A stretch of DNA of 24,077 bases from CAJXNP01 sp050305935. GTDB lineage: Bacteria; Bacteroidota; Bacteroidia; Cytophagales; Cyclobacteriaceae. Made by a program: the position numbers and the translations under genes. A model generated the notes under the pieces. That model saw only the letters and a program-made list of their open reading frames with translations. It searched no databases and was not told the DNA's origin. The stretch is taken from the NCBI GenBank assembly GCA_050305935.1, contig JBNLGG010000062.1, forward strand, positions 1 to 24,077. Direction: 5' to 3'. Below, piece by piece: positions 14,915-23,083 of the stretch; the stretch's first letter is position 1, and every line of letters begins with the position of its first letter.

Positions 14915-15550
14915 ATGAAAAATTTTAGAATTATGAGGGTATTATTAATGATGGCAATCATGGCTACTTCAGTGGGAGTGTTAGCCCAATCAGTAGCAGA
15001 GGAATTGACCGTAGAGGGAAAGCAATACTATGAGAAAAATGAGTTCTCTGAGGCATTGCAAAAGCTCAGTCAGGCACTTAAGGTAGATGACAAGTATGCG
15101 ACCGCATATTTTGTCAGAGGGGTGATCAAAAAAGATCTGGGAGATTACCAGGGGGCACTTAAAGACTTGAATAAATGTTTGGCGCTGGACACAAAGATGT
15201 TTGAGGCGTACCTCGAAAGAGGAAATGTTAAACATGGTCTTCAGGACTTTAAGGGTGCTATTGGAGATTATTCGAAGTGCATTGAACTTAACCCTAATAA
15301 CATTGACGCTTTTTACCGACGAGGCCAGGCTAAACTTCAGATCGATTCCTACAGTGATGCCATCAAAGATTGTGACAAAGTGATTGGTATCAATTCACAG
15401 AACAAAGATGCATTTTTTTTAAGGGGAATTATCAAGATCGAATATGGTATGCTGGAGGAAGGTTGTGCTGATTTAAGCATTGCGGGAGAAATGGGGGATT
15501 TAAAAGCATTTGATGAGATAAAGAAGCACTGTCAAAATGTGCAATATTAG
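14915..15550 (+). CDS. Secreted tetratricopeptide-repeat protein
   Basis: A 211-residue exported protein with signal peptide MKNFRIMRVLLMMAIMATS followed by VGVLAQS (cleavage near LAQ). About four TPR units follow: EGKQYYEKNEFSEALQKLSQ, ATAYFVRGVIKKDLGDYQGA, FEAYLERGNVKHGLQDFKGA, and IDAFYRRGQAKLQIDSYSDA. A C-terminal cap has the pattern GCADLSIAGEMGDLKAFDEI...HC, common in Bacteroidota TPR proteins. I prefer ATG at 14915 over the TTG at 14897; ATG at 14933 would still leave a complete signal peptide. Probably a periplasmic scaffold; the partner is unknown. It is 54 bases after metH, with which it shares no function. Its TAG overlaps the TAA of the convergent J-domain gene, and no terminator lies between them. 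Confidence 0.85.
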   Translation: MKNFRIMRVLLMMAIMATSVGVLAQSVAEELTVEGKQYYEKNEFSEALQKLSQALKVDDKYATAYFVRGVIKKDLGDYQGALKDLNKCLALDTKMFEAYLERGNVKHGLQDFKGAIGDYSKCIELNPNNIDAFYRRGQAKLQIDSYSDAIKDCDKVIGINSQNKDAFFLRGIIKIEYGMLEEGCADLSIAGEMGDLKAFDEIKKHCQNVQY

Positions 15551-16596
15551 GGGCAATAAATGCTCTTTAACTTTTCTGCGTCTACCACCTTATATTGAAT
15601 AGCGCTATCAAGGTCGACACAGGCAGAATCCCGTCGATTTATTTTTAATTCTGATAAGGCCCGGTGAAAATAAACAGCACCGGGTTCATAGTTTCGATCG
15701 AGCAGTTCATTGTAAATACCAATGGCCTGGATGTGATGATCCAGTTTTTGTAGACAGTAAGCTTTGAAATAGGTGGATTCTGTTTGGTATTTGTTTCTCT
15801 CGAGCACCTTTTCAAAAGAATTCAGCCCTTCCTGAAAATTGTGTTGGATCACCGTATAGATGATACCGGTGTAAAAAAGCGAGCTGTCATAGGCGGTACC
15901 GAAATCCTTAACTTCTGCAAGAAATGATAGCGCTTCGTTGTTTTTTCCTGCTAAATGGAAACATTTTCCCTTCATCCAAAATAGCTCGGAACGGAGGGAA
16001 TCATCGTCTATATCTTCCAGGGCCAGGTCAATATATTTATTTGTGATTTGATAATTATGGTAATGGTAAAAGAGAATGTACGCCTGATAGTAGTTTGCCA
16101 GGCCACTCTTTCCGCTCATATCATTGATAGATTTTGTAAAATTATCAAGCGCCAGAGAATACATGCCCGCTTCGTAGTAAGCAATCCCCCGGCTAAAATG
16201 TGTATTGGCACTTTTGATCATTAGGTAGGTTGGGAAAGAAAAGGCAAAAATGGCAATCCCCACTACGAACAAAACGCCATACAAATAGGTCCTTTTCGAA
16301 TATTTTGGCGCTCGGCGACTTTGATAGTAATAGGGTGGAGGAGGCCGTCGATAGGCTTCCCGCTCATGGTAGGTACCGTATGGCCTGTCCAGGCTTTCAT
16401 CATAGTTGATCCTCCTTAACGGATTACTTAAAATTTCGTAGGCGTTTTTTACTTCCAGAAACTTTTGGTGATAGGATGCTTCATTCGCTGCCGTGTCGGG
16501 GTGATAAATTTTTGCCAGTCGCCGATATGCCGATTTTATATCCGCCTGGGACGCATCCTTTGGAAGTCCTAAAATATCATATAGTGTGCCAGACAT
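15547..16596 (-). CDS. Membrane J-domain protein with C-terminal TPR-like repeats
   Basis: A 349-residue protein. The N-terminal J domain (residues 4-68) has the HPD motif at 32-34 (IYHPDTAA), essential in this family for stimulating DnaK ATPase. A Pro/Tyr/Arg-rich linker (EAYRRPPPPYYYQSRR) follows, then one membrane segment at about 104-126. The remaining 220 residues are TPR-like helices (FSRGIAYYEAGMYSLALDNF, YFKAYCLQKLDHHIQAIGIY, VYFHRALSELKINRRDSACVDL). No Gly/Phe or zinc-finger domain is present, so it is a type C J-protein, not DnaJ itself. With the J domain in the cytoplasm the repeats would lie in the periplasm, an unusual layout; the reverse is ruled out if DnaK is the partner. Last gene of the five-gene minus run, 12 bases after dprA. 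Confidence 0.85.
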   Translation of the reverse strand: MSGTLYDILGLPKDASQADIKSAYRRLAKIYHPDTAANEASYHQKFLEVKNAYEILSNPLRRINYDESLDRPYGTYHEREAYRRPPPPYYYQSRRAPKYSKRTYLYGVLFVVGIAIFAFSFPTYLMIKSANTHFSRGIAYYEAGMYSLALDNFTKSINDMSGKSGLANYYQAYILFYHYHNYQITNKYIDLALEDIDDDSLRSELFWMKGKCFHLAGKNNEALSFLAEVKDFGTAYDSSLFYTGIIYTVIQHNFQEGLNSFEKVLERNKYQTESTYFKAYCLQKLDHHIQAIGIYNELLDRNYEPGAVYFHRALSELKINRRDSACVDLDSAIQYKVVDAEKLKSIYCP

Positions 16597-16608
16597 GACA
16601 GTAGCCTT

Positions 16609-17718
16609 TCACTTGATCCTAAAGAATTTACCGGGCATTTGTTTCACTATTCCATTAAACTCCAGGTTTAGGAGATGTGTTGCCAGAAAGTTTAAGGGAA
16701 TATTGGTTTTCCAGCTCAATTCGTCAATTTGAATATAGTTATTCGCATCAATAATAGTTTGAACGATGTTTCTTTCCTCATTATTGAGCTTTTCCAGCCA
16801 TCTGCGATCTTCCTCTTCGGGAAGCTGATTGACTTTTCCAATTTCCCAATTCAGATAATATTCTATGTCCAATCCGGAAGTAAGAATTTGGGCTTTGTGG
16901 TACTTGATAAGGTTATTGCAGCCTTGAGATGTTTTTGAAGTAACATTGCCTGGCAAGGCAAACACTTCCCGGTTATAATTATTGGCAATTTCTGCTGTAA
17001 TCAAAGCGCCACCTTTTTCCGAAGCCTCCACAACCAAAATTGCGTCTGCCATTCCTGCGATAATTCTGTTGCGTGCCGGGAATCGGTGTGCATCAGGCTG
17101 CGTGCCGATGGTGTATTCAGAGAGAATACCTCCATTTTCGAGCATTTGATGCGCATATTTTCGGTGGCTGGAGGGGTAGATGATGTCCATGCCACTCGCC
17201 ATAACGCCTACCGTTGGCAGCTTGTTTTTAAGGGCTTCTTTGTGGGTAGCGATATCTATCCCATAGGCTAGCCCGCTGATGATCAACGGAGAGTGAGGGG
17301 CAACTTCTGCCAGGAGTTTTTCAATGAACTCTTCGCCATAGGAAGTGGACTGTCGAGTGCCCACAATTCCTAAGATCTTTGAATTGTTCAGGTCGGCGTT
17401 CCCTTTGTAAAATAGTAAAATAGGGGAATCCACACATTCGTTGAGTCGCTTTGGGAATCTCTCGTCAGTGAGAAATAACAGGTCTATCGAATGCTTCTCG
17501 CAATCTGAGATGATTCGTTCGGCTTCTTTGAAATTTTTAAAGGCGAGGATTGAGGACGCTGTTTTCTCGCCAATTCCTGGAACTTTAATGAGTTTGCTTT
17601 TATTCGACTTAAAAACGCTATCAGCCGACCCGAAGTGGCTGAGGAGTGTTTTTGTAATGATATTTCCAATTCCCGGTATGAGCGTTAAAGCTACCTGGCT
17701 CAGCCTGGAATCCATCAT
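16609..17718 (-). CDS. dprA: DNA-processing protein DprA/Smf
   Basis: Binds incoming single-stranded DNA and loads RecA during natural transformation. The 369 residues show an N-terminal helix-hairpin-helix region (LIPGIGNIITKTLLSHFG, then KVPGIGEKTASSILAF). The Rossmann-fold core has KILGIVGTRQSTSYG, ISGLAYGIDIATHKEAL, PTVGVMASGMDIIYPSSH, and FPARNRIIAGMADAILVVEA followed by SEKGGALITAEIA. A C-terminal winged helix (about 305-369) ends LNLEFNGIVKQMPGKFFRIK. The start has two adjacent ATGs (17718 and 17715). It sits 13 bases after the MerR-type gene and 12 before the J-domain gene, so co-transcription is likely. DprA is widespread, so its presence alone does not prove competence. Confidence 0.96.
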   Translation of the reverse strand: MMDSRLSQVALTLIPGIGNIITKTLLSHFGSADSVFKSNKSKLIKVPGIGEKTASSILAFKNFKEAERIISDCEKHSIDLLFLTDERFPKRLNECVDSPILLFYKGNADLNNSKILGIVGTRQSTSYGEEFIEKLLAEVAPHSPLIISGLAYGIDIATHKEALKNKLPTVGVMASGMDIIYPSSHRKYAHQMLENGGILSEYTIGTQPDAHRFPARNRIIAGMADAILVVEASEKGGALITAEIANNYNREVFALPGNVTSKTSQGCNNLIKYHKAQILTSGLDIEYYLNWEIGKVNQLPEEEDRRWLEKLNNEERNIVQTIIDANNYIQIDELSWKTNIPLNFLATHLLNLEFNGIVKQMPGKFFRIK

Positions 17719-17731
17719 TATAAGAATTTAA

Positions 17732-18070
17732 TTAAGGGAGTGAATCGTAAATGCTTTTCAGGAAACCCCTCACCTCTTTCAGGCTTTCGATCATTTCCAT
17801 TTTGTCCTTAACATTGCCGCTATTGCTCTTGAGCAAATCTTTGGCGCCTTGCAGGGTATAGCCTTTTTCTTTGACGAGATGGTAGATTAATTTGACATTT
17901 TCTATGTCTTCTTTTGTAAATTGACGATTGCCTTTTCTGTTCTTTTTTGGCTTGATAATATCAAACTCACTTTCCCAAAATCGAATAAGAGAAGTAGCAA
18001 CATCAAGCATTTCTGCTACCTCACCGATGGAGAAATACTTCTTTTCAATTACTTTTTCTTTGTACGGCAT
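17732..18070 (-). CDS. MerR-type DNA-binding regulator without effector domain
   Basis: A 112-residue protein. Residues 12-80 form a MerR winged helix (KYFSIGEVAEMLDVATSLIR, FWESEFDIIKPKKNRKGNRQ, FTKEDIENVKLIYHLVKEKG). A short helix (about 82-112) follows, presumably for dimerisation. There are no cysteines, so it is not a metal or thiol sensor of the MerR/SoxR type. It lies 4 bases after the CapA-like gene and before dprA. I recall similar small MerR proteins beside the M23 peptidase and alaS in other Bacteroidota, suggesting conserved synteny. Its target is not apparent from the sequence. Confidence 0.9.
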   Translation of the reverse strand: MPYKEKVIEKKYFSIGEVAEMLDVATSLIRFWESEFDIIKPKKNRKGNRQFTKEDIENVKLIYHLVKEKGYTLQGAKDLLKSNSGNVKDKMEMIESLKEVRGFLKSIYDSLP

Positions 18071-18074
18071 TCTG

Positions 18075-19295
18075 TCAATTTTCGCTTTGAATATACTTAA
18101 TTAAACCGGAATCGTCAATAATTATTTCGGATTCAGGGAAGTCGGCTTTTGTAAGTTCTTGCAGGTATTTTATCACTTTTTTCTCCTCATCAATGACCGA
18201 AATGCCAGGCCCAATTTGCTTTATGGGGGTGATTTCTCCCTGATAAAATTCTCCCTGATTATTCAGGTAAAGCTTAATTATTGGAGCAACACCATTGGGA
18301 CCGCTCAGGTTAAACCGGGCATAAGTCGCAAAGTTTCCAAGGCTGTAGGCAATAAACCGTTTTTTATAGACTTCAATTGCCCTTGTGACATGGGGGCCAT
18401 GACCGAAGATAACATCTGCACCGGCATCAATGAGGGCATGTGAAAACGTGAAAACGTTACCGCGGTTTTCGCCATAAAACGTCTCAGCCTTTCGCGTAAC
18501 ATGTTGATGCTCCCTTCCTTCCGCGCCCCCGTGAAAAGAGACGATAACAATATCATTCAGGCTATCCAGGTGTCTGACATAATTCTTTGCCGTTTCTAAA
18601 TCATGAATGCTCACCGTACCTGTATTCGGCGCAAATGCCACGAAGCCATATTTCAAGCCATCTAGCTCAAAGGAAGTATATGGCCTTTGAATCAGGCCGG
18701 CACAGGCAATTCCCAGTGTGTCCAGGACAGTCATTGTATTTTTCCTCCCTTCATTGCCAAAATCCCCCGCATGGTTATTGGCTAGGCTGACCACATCAAA
18801 TCCCGCATCAACCAGGTTTTGAGTCAGGTACTCCGGCGACCGGAATAAATAGCAGATATCCGGGTTTTTACAATATTTGGGTTGGCCTCCATCGTTGAGA
18901 ATTACCCCCTCATGATTGCCAAAGGTCACATCGGCATTTGCCAATACATCTTTCACTCCGGCCAGGATATCTTTTCCTCGGTTCGGTGGCAGATAATTTG
19001 GGTCAGGGAAGTTAGTGCCCAGCATGATATCGCCAACTCCAATGACGGTGATAGTGTCTTTTTTGGAGGTTTCTAAAATAGTATCCTTTTTTTCGACCAA
19101 GGAATCGATAGTCGCCTCTGTTACACTATCTTCTGAGATGACTAAGGTATCGGCCTTAATTTCGACTGGTACTTGCACAATGGTGTCAGATACCGCTGGT
19201 TGCTGAGAAACAGATGTCAGTTTTTTCTGTGATTTACAGGCATAGAATAGTACAGAAAACAACAGCAGTTTAAAAAATACCGAACTATTTCGCAT
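18075..19295 (-). CDS. CapA-family lipoprotein (PGA_cap metallophosphatase-like)
   Basis: A 406-residue protein. The leader RNSSVFFKLLLFSVLFYAC ends in a candidate lipid-modified C20; the lipobox is relaxed, as is common in Bacteroidota. A Thr/Ser/Val-rich linker runs to about residue 80, then a CapA domain with calcineurin-like metal motifs: VIGVGDIMLG, FGNHEGV, SLANNHAGDFG, VSFHGGAE and IFGHGPHVTRAIEVY, with FIAYSLGNF. The family is named for poly-gamma-glutamate capsule synthesis, but most members have unknown substrates. No capB or capC is nearby, so a capsule role is not supported. It lies between the M23 peptidase (14-base gap) and the MerR gene (4-base gap). An envelope enzyme is the safest reading. 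Confidence 0.88.
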   Translation of the reverse strand: MRNSSVFFKLLLFSVLFYACKSQKKLTSVSQQPAVSDTIVQVPVEIKADTLVISEDSVTEATIDSLVEKKDTILETSKKDTITVIGVGDIMLGTNFPDPNYLPPNRGKDILAGVKDVLANADVTFGNHEGVILNDGGQPKYCKNPDICYLFRSPEYLTQNLVDAGFDVVSLANNHAGDFGNEGRKNTMTVLDTLGIACAGLIQRPYTSFELDGLKYGFVAFAPNTGTVSIHDLETAKNYVRHLDSLNDIVIVSFHGGAEGREHQHVTRKAETFYGENRGNVFTFSHALIDAGADVIFGHGPHVTRAIEVYKKRFIAYSLGNFATYARFNLSGPNGVAPIIKLYLNNQGEFYQGEITPIKQIGPGISVIDEEKKVIKYLQELTKADFPESEIIIDDSGLIKYIQSEN

Positions 19296-19309
19296 GTCTG
19301 AAAAGAATT

Positions 19310-20293
19310 CTAATATCCGCCGCCTAATGACTGGTTATCCCTGTTCGCTAATTCGATCAGTTTATCAAATTCGTCATCTGAAACATCTGAATAGAAGAAG
19401 TTGATCGGGTTGATCGCATTTCCATTATACCAGACCTCGTAATGAAGGTGGGGAGCCATGGATAATCCTGTATTGCCAACAAATCCAATAATATCACCTC
19501 TCTTAACTTTTTGGCCTATTGTTACATTAATTTTGCTCATGTGAGCGTATCGTGTAGTGTAGCCAAATCCATGTTCTAATTCAACGAGGTTGCCATATGA
19601 ACCACTCATGCCTGCACGCTTAATGGTTGCATCACCAGTGGCATATATTGGAGTTCCCGGGTCTGCGGAAAAGTCAATGCCATTGTGCATTCTTTTGTAT
19701 TTCAGAATGGGGTGCATCCTCATTCCGTATCCTGAGGCTAGTCGATGAAGTTCTTTATTAGCTACGGGTTGTATCGATGGGATGGAAGCCAACATATTGG
19801 TTTTATTGGCAGCCATTTTCTCAATATCATCATAAGAGCGCATTTGGATGTAGAGCTGACGCTTCAATTTGTCAATTTTTTCATACGAATCGAGGATGAG
19901 TTCTTCCCGTTCCAATTTACTGTTTCGGATGTGTTCGTACTGGTTAGAACCTCCTACACCACCTTCAAGTATGGATTGGGGGATAGGCTCAGCTTCAAAT
20001 ATTTTACGGTAGATGTTGTCATCTCGGTCACGCAGGACTTTGAGGACATTTTGGAGGGTCTTTACTTCATCCGTTAGGAACTCGTAATTCATCTGCAATT
20101 CCTTGTTGTCTTTTTTTAGTTGGGTAACATGTGGAAGTTCAAAGAAATTGGCATAAAGGGAAACAATCCCAACAGCAAGAATTAAGGCAAGTGTAAAAAA
20201 TCCCAATGCATTTAGAAAAACATCCCAACGTGAAATTTTTACCCTTTCATATTTACAGGTTTCGGTGTCGTAGTAATATTTTATTCTAGCCAT
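19310..20293 (-). CDS. M23 family metallopeptidase (LytM type), membrane-anchored
   Basis: A 327-residue cell-wall peptidase. A short cytoplasmic N-terminus (MARIKYYYDTETCKYERVKI) precedes a membrane segment at about 24-48. A coiled coil (about 55-90, KKDNKELQMNYEFLTDEVKT) follows, then a linker and the LytM domain. All zinc and catalytic residues are present: H203 and D207 in HNGID, H251 in YAHMS, and H282/H284 in HLHYE. It should therefore be an active endopeptidase rather than an EnvC- or NlpD-like degenerate activator. It is the first gene of the minus run and is divergent from alaS. It probably cuts peptidoglycan cross-links or peptides in the periplasm. Confidence 0.94.
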   Translation of the reverse strand: MARIKYYYDTETCKYERVKISRWDVFLNALGFFTLALILAVGIVSLYANFFELPHVTQLKKDNKELQMNYEFLTDEVKTLQNVLKVLRDRDDNIYRKIFEAEPIPQSILEGGVGGSNQYEHIRNSKLEREELILDSYEKIDKLKRQLYIQMRSYDDIEKMAANKTNMLASIPSIQPVANKELHRLASGYGMRMHPILKYKRMHNGIDFSADPGTPIYATGDATIKRAGMSGSYGNLVELEHGFGYTTRYAHMSKINVTIGQKVKRGDIIGFVGNTGLSMAPHLHYEVWYNGNAINPINFFYSDVSDDEFDKLIELANRDNQSLGGGY

Positions 20294-20315
20294 TTAAAAC
20301 TAAGGTAAAATCTGC

Positions 20316-20323
20316 TAATTTTG
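20316..20323 (+). promoter_or_regulatory. Candidate -7 element for alaS-gatB
   Basis: TAATTTTG matches TAnnTTTG, with TTT (rather than TTG) 20 bases upstream. Transcription would start about 120 bases before the alaS ATG, leaving a long AT-rich leader (20330-20449) in which I see no riboswitch or T-box. The M23 gene diverges from the same 156-base interval. Confidence 0.35.
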
Positions 20324-20449
20324 CGGTGTTTTTAGTTGATTGGTAAAAATTCAATAAAATTTAACATTAAATAAAAATATAATAGCCCGCAATTTAAAAT
20401 ATTTTGAATAAAAAAAGGCAATTATTAGATCGTTTTAAACTATTTATAG

Positions 20450-23077
20450 ATGAATTCAAGGGAAATCAGGCAAAAATTCTTAGATTTTTTTAAAAACAAA
20501 CAGCATCAAATCGTTCCGTCTGCTCCATTGGTAGTGAAAGACGATCCTACCCTGATGTTTACCAATGCCGGGATGAACCAGTTTAAAGATTATTTTTTAG
20601 GGAATAAAAAGGCTGAGAATACACGAGTTGCTGATACACAAAAATGCCTTCGGGTTTCCGGAAAACACAATGATTTGGAGGAAGTTGGTATTGATACCTA
20701 CCACCACACGATGTTTGAAATGCTGGGCAATTGGTCGTTTGGCGACTACTTTAAAAAAGATGCGATCGACTGGGCCTGGGAGCTTTTAACCAGGGAATAT
20801 GGCCTGCCCGAAGATCGCCTTTATGCCACAGTGTTTGAGGGTGACAAAGAGGACAATTTAGAAAGTGATCAGGAGGCTAAAGACTTCTGGAAAAAATACC
20901 TGCCGGAAGACCGGATTTTATATGGGAATAAGAAAGACAACTTCTGGGAAATGGGGGATACAGGTCCCTGTGGACCTTGCTCAGAAATCCACATCGATTT
21001 GCGATCGGATGAGGAGGTGAAGCAAGTGCCGGGAGGTGAATTAGTGAACGCTGACCATCCGCAGGTAATTGAGATTTGGAATTTGGTATTTATTCAGTTC
21101 AATAGAAAATCCAACGGTTCCCTGGAGCAACTTCCTGATAAGCACGTCGATACCGGCATGGGGTTTGAGCGGCTCGTGATGGCTATACAAGGTAAAACTT
21201 CTAATTACGATACCGATGTTTTCCAGCCTTTAATAAAAGAACTAGAAGCCTTTTCGGGCAAGAAATACGGACAGGACGAAAAGTCAGATATTGCGTTCAG
21301 GGTAATTTCTGATCACGTGAGGGCTGTTTCCTTTGCCATTGCTGATGGCCAGATGCCTTCTAATACCGGGGCTGGTTATGTCATCAGGAGAATTCTGCGA
21401 CGGGCTATCCGATATGGATTTACCTACCTGAATTTCAATGAGCCTTTCATTTATAAATTAGCGGAAGTCCTGGCGAGTGAAATGGGATTTTTCTTTCCTG
21501 AAATCGTCCAGCAAAAGGAATTTGTGTCCCGGGTGATCCAGGAAGAGGAACATTCGTTTTTAAGGACGCTGGAAAACGGAATCAGGATATTTGAAGAAGA
21601 ATCTCGAAAAGGTGGTAAAACAATTTCAGGTGAAATTGCTTTCAAATTATATGACACCTATGGTTTTCCGATTGATTTAACCATCCTGCTAGCCAGGGAA
21701 AAAGACATGGCTGTTAATATGGACGAGTTTAATACTTCTATGAAGCAGCAAAAGGATCGCTCAAGAGCGGCTGGTGAGCAGGAAAAGGGTGATTGGATCA
21801 TAGTCAATGACGGGGAGGTTCAGTTTCTCGGGTATGAGTCGCTATCTTCACACGCCCGAATTCTTCGCTACCGGACGGTTAAAGAGAAGAAACAGGAGAC
21901 CTACCAGATTGTACTCGATAAAACCCCCTTCTATGCGGAAAGCGGGGGTCAGGTAGGGGATACCGGGCTTATTTCCAGCAAGACGGAAACCATCCACATT
22001 TTGGATACGCAAAAGGAAAACAATCTTATCGTTCATTTTGCTGATAAACTTCCGCAAGATCCCGGAGCTACATTTACTTGTGTGGTGGATGAGAAGAAGA
22101 GGCGGAAAACGGAAAATAATCATAGTTGTACGCACCTTCTTCATGCGGCGTTGCGACAAGTATTAGGAACGCATGTGCAGCAGCGGGGGTCCCTGGTAAA
22201 CGATAAAATACTCCGCTTTGACTTTTCGCATTTTGCTAAAATCGAAAAAGAGCAACTCAGGGAAATCGAACAGATCGTCAACAGGAAGATTCGCGAGGAC
22301 ATTCCATTAAATGAAAAAAGGAATGTTCCCATTGAGAAAGCAAAAAGCCTGGGAGCGATGGCACTATTTGGTGAAAAATATGGGGACTTTGTGAGAGTTA
22401 TTACCTTTGATGCGGATTATTCTGTGGAGCTTTGCGGTGGAACTCACGTGGCAGCAACCGGCAAAATAGGAATGTTTAAGATTATTTCGGAGAGTTCCAT
22501 CGCAGCCGGAGTGAGGAGAATAGAAGCTGTGACTGGTGAAGGAGCCGAGGAATATGTGGATCAAAACCTGGATCTTTTGGCGGAAATAAAAGAACTGCTT
22601 AAGCATCCGAAAGAACCTGTCAAGGTGATTGAGAAGATATTAGAAGAGAAAAACTCGCTGATGAAGGAATTGGAGAGTGCCCAGTTGGAAAAATCGCTGG
22701 TAATTAAAGAAGACCTCAAGAAAAAAGCTCAGCCTGTGGATGGAGCAAATGTGATCCTGGAGCAGGTAACATTGCCAAACGCGGATGTGCTTAAAAAGCT
22801 GTCTTTTGAATTAAAAAATGAAGTTGACAATATTTTATTAGTTTTGGCGGCTGATATTAAAGGTTCTCCGATGATATCCGTGGTTGTTTCGGAGGACTTG
22901 ATAAAAACGTATGATTTGAATGCCGGGACAATTGTTCGCGAGTTGGCTAAGGAAATAAAAGGCGGTGGCGGCGGACAGCCGTTTTTTGCCACAGCAGGTG
23001 GCAAAGAGTTGGCCGGGCTTTCCTCCGTCATCGAGAAGGCGAAAGAACAATTTTCCGAAGGACTATTAACCAAGTAA
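20450..23077 (+). CDS. alaS: Alanyl-tRNA synthetase
   Basis: Charges tRNA-Ala with alanine and edits mischarged Ser/Gly. The 875 residues match the family. The class II catalytic core opens SREIRQKFLDFFKNKQHQIV, with PTLMFTNAGMNQFKDYFLG, then FWEMGDTGPCGPCSEIH and HVDTGMGFERLV. A helical tRNA-binding domain follows. The editing domain has zinc ligands H558 and H562 (HSCTHLLH) and C662 and H666 (CGGTHV), so editing looks intact. The C-Ala domain ends with the glycine-rich GGGGGQPFFATAGG. ATG at 20450. The gene is followed after 6 bases by gatB, so the two translation genes are almost certainly co-transcribed. Confidence 0.98.
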   Translation: MNSREIRQKFLDFFKNKQHQIVPSAPLVVKDDPTLMFTNAGMNQFKDYFLGNKKAENTRVADTQKCLRVSGKHNDLEEVGIDTYHHTMFEMLGNWSFGDYFKKDAIDWAWELLTREYGLPEDRLYATVFEGDKEDNLESDQEAKDFWKKYLPEDRILYGNKKDNFWEMGDTGPCGPCSEIHIDLRSDEEVKQVPGGELVNADHPQVIEIWNLVFIQFNRKSNGSLEQLPDKHVDTGMGFERLVMAIQGKTSNYDTDVFQPLIKELEAFSGKKYGQDEKSDIAFRVISDHVRAVSFAIADGQMPSNTGAGYVIRRILRRAIRYGFTYLNFNEPFIYKLAEVLASEMGFFFPEIVQQKEFVSRVIQEEEHSFLRTLENGIRIFEEESRKGGKTISGEIAFKLYDTYGFPIDLTILLAREKDMAVNMDEFNTSMKQQKDRSRAAGEQEKGDWIIVNDGEVQFLGYESLSSHARILRYRTVKEKKQETYQIVLDKTPFYAESGGQVGDTGLISSKTETIHILDTQKENNLIVHFADKLPQDPGATFTCVVDEKKRRKTENNHSCTHLLHAALRQVLGTHVQQRGSLVNDKILRFDFSHFAKIEKEQLREIEQIVNRKIREDIPLNEKRNVPIEKAKSLGAMALFGEKYGDFVRVITFDADYSVELCGGTHVAATGKIGMFKIISESSIAAGVRRIEAVTGEGAEEYVDQNLDLLAEIKELLKHPKEPVKVIEKILEEKNSLMKELESAQLEKSLVIKEDLKKKAQPVDGANVILEQVTLPNADVLKKLSFELKNEVDNILLVLAADIKGSPMISVVVSEDLIKTYDLNAGTIVRELAKEIKGGGGGQPFFATAGGKELAGLSSVIEKAKEQFSEGLLTK

Positions 23078-23083
23078 AGTAAT

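Noticed and set aside
20341..20449. AT-rich leader of alaS as a possible T-box or attenuator
   Set aside because: No T-box core sequence, specifier stem or terminator is visible; the segment is simply AT-rich.
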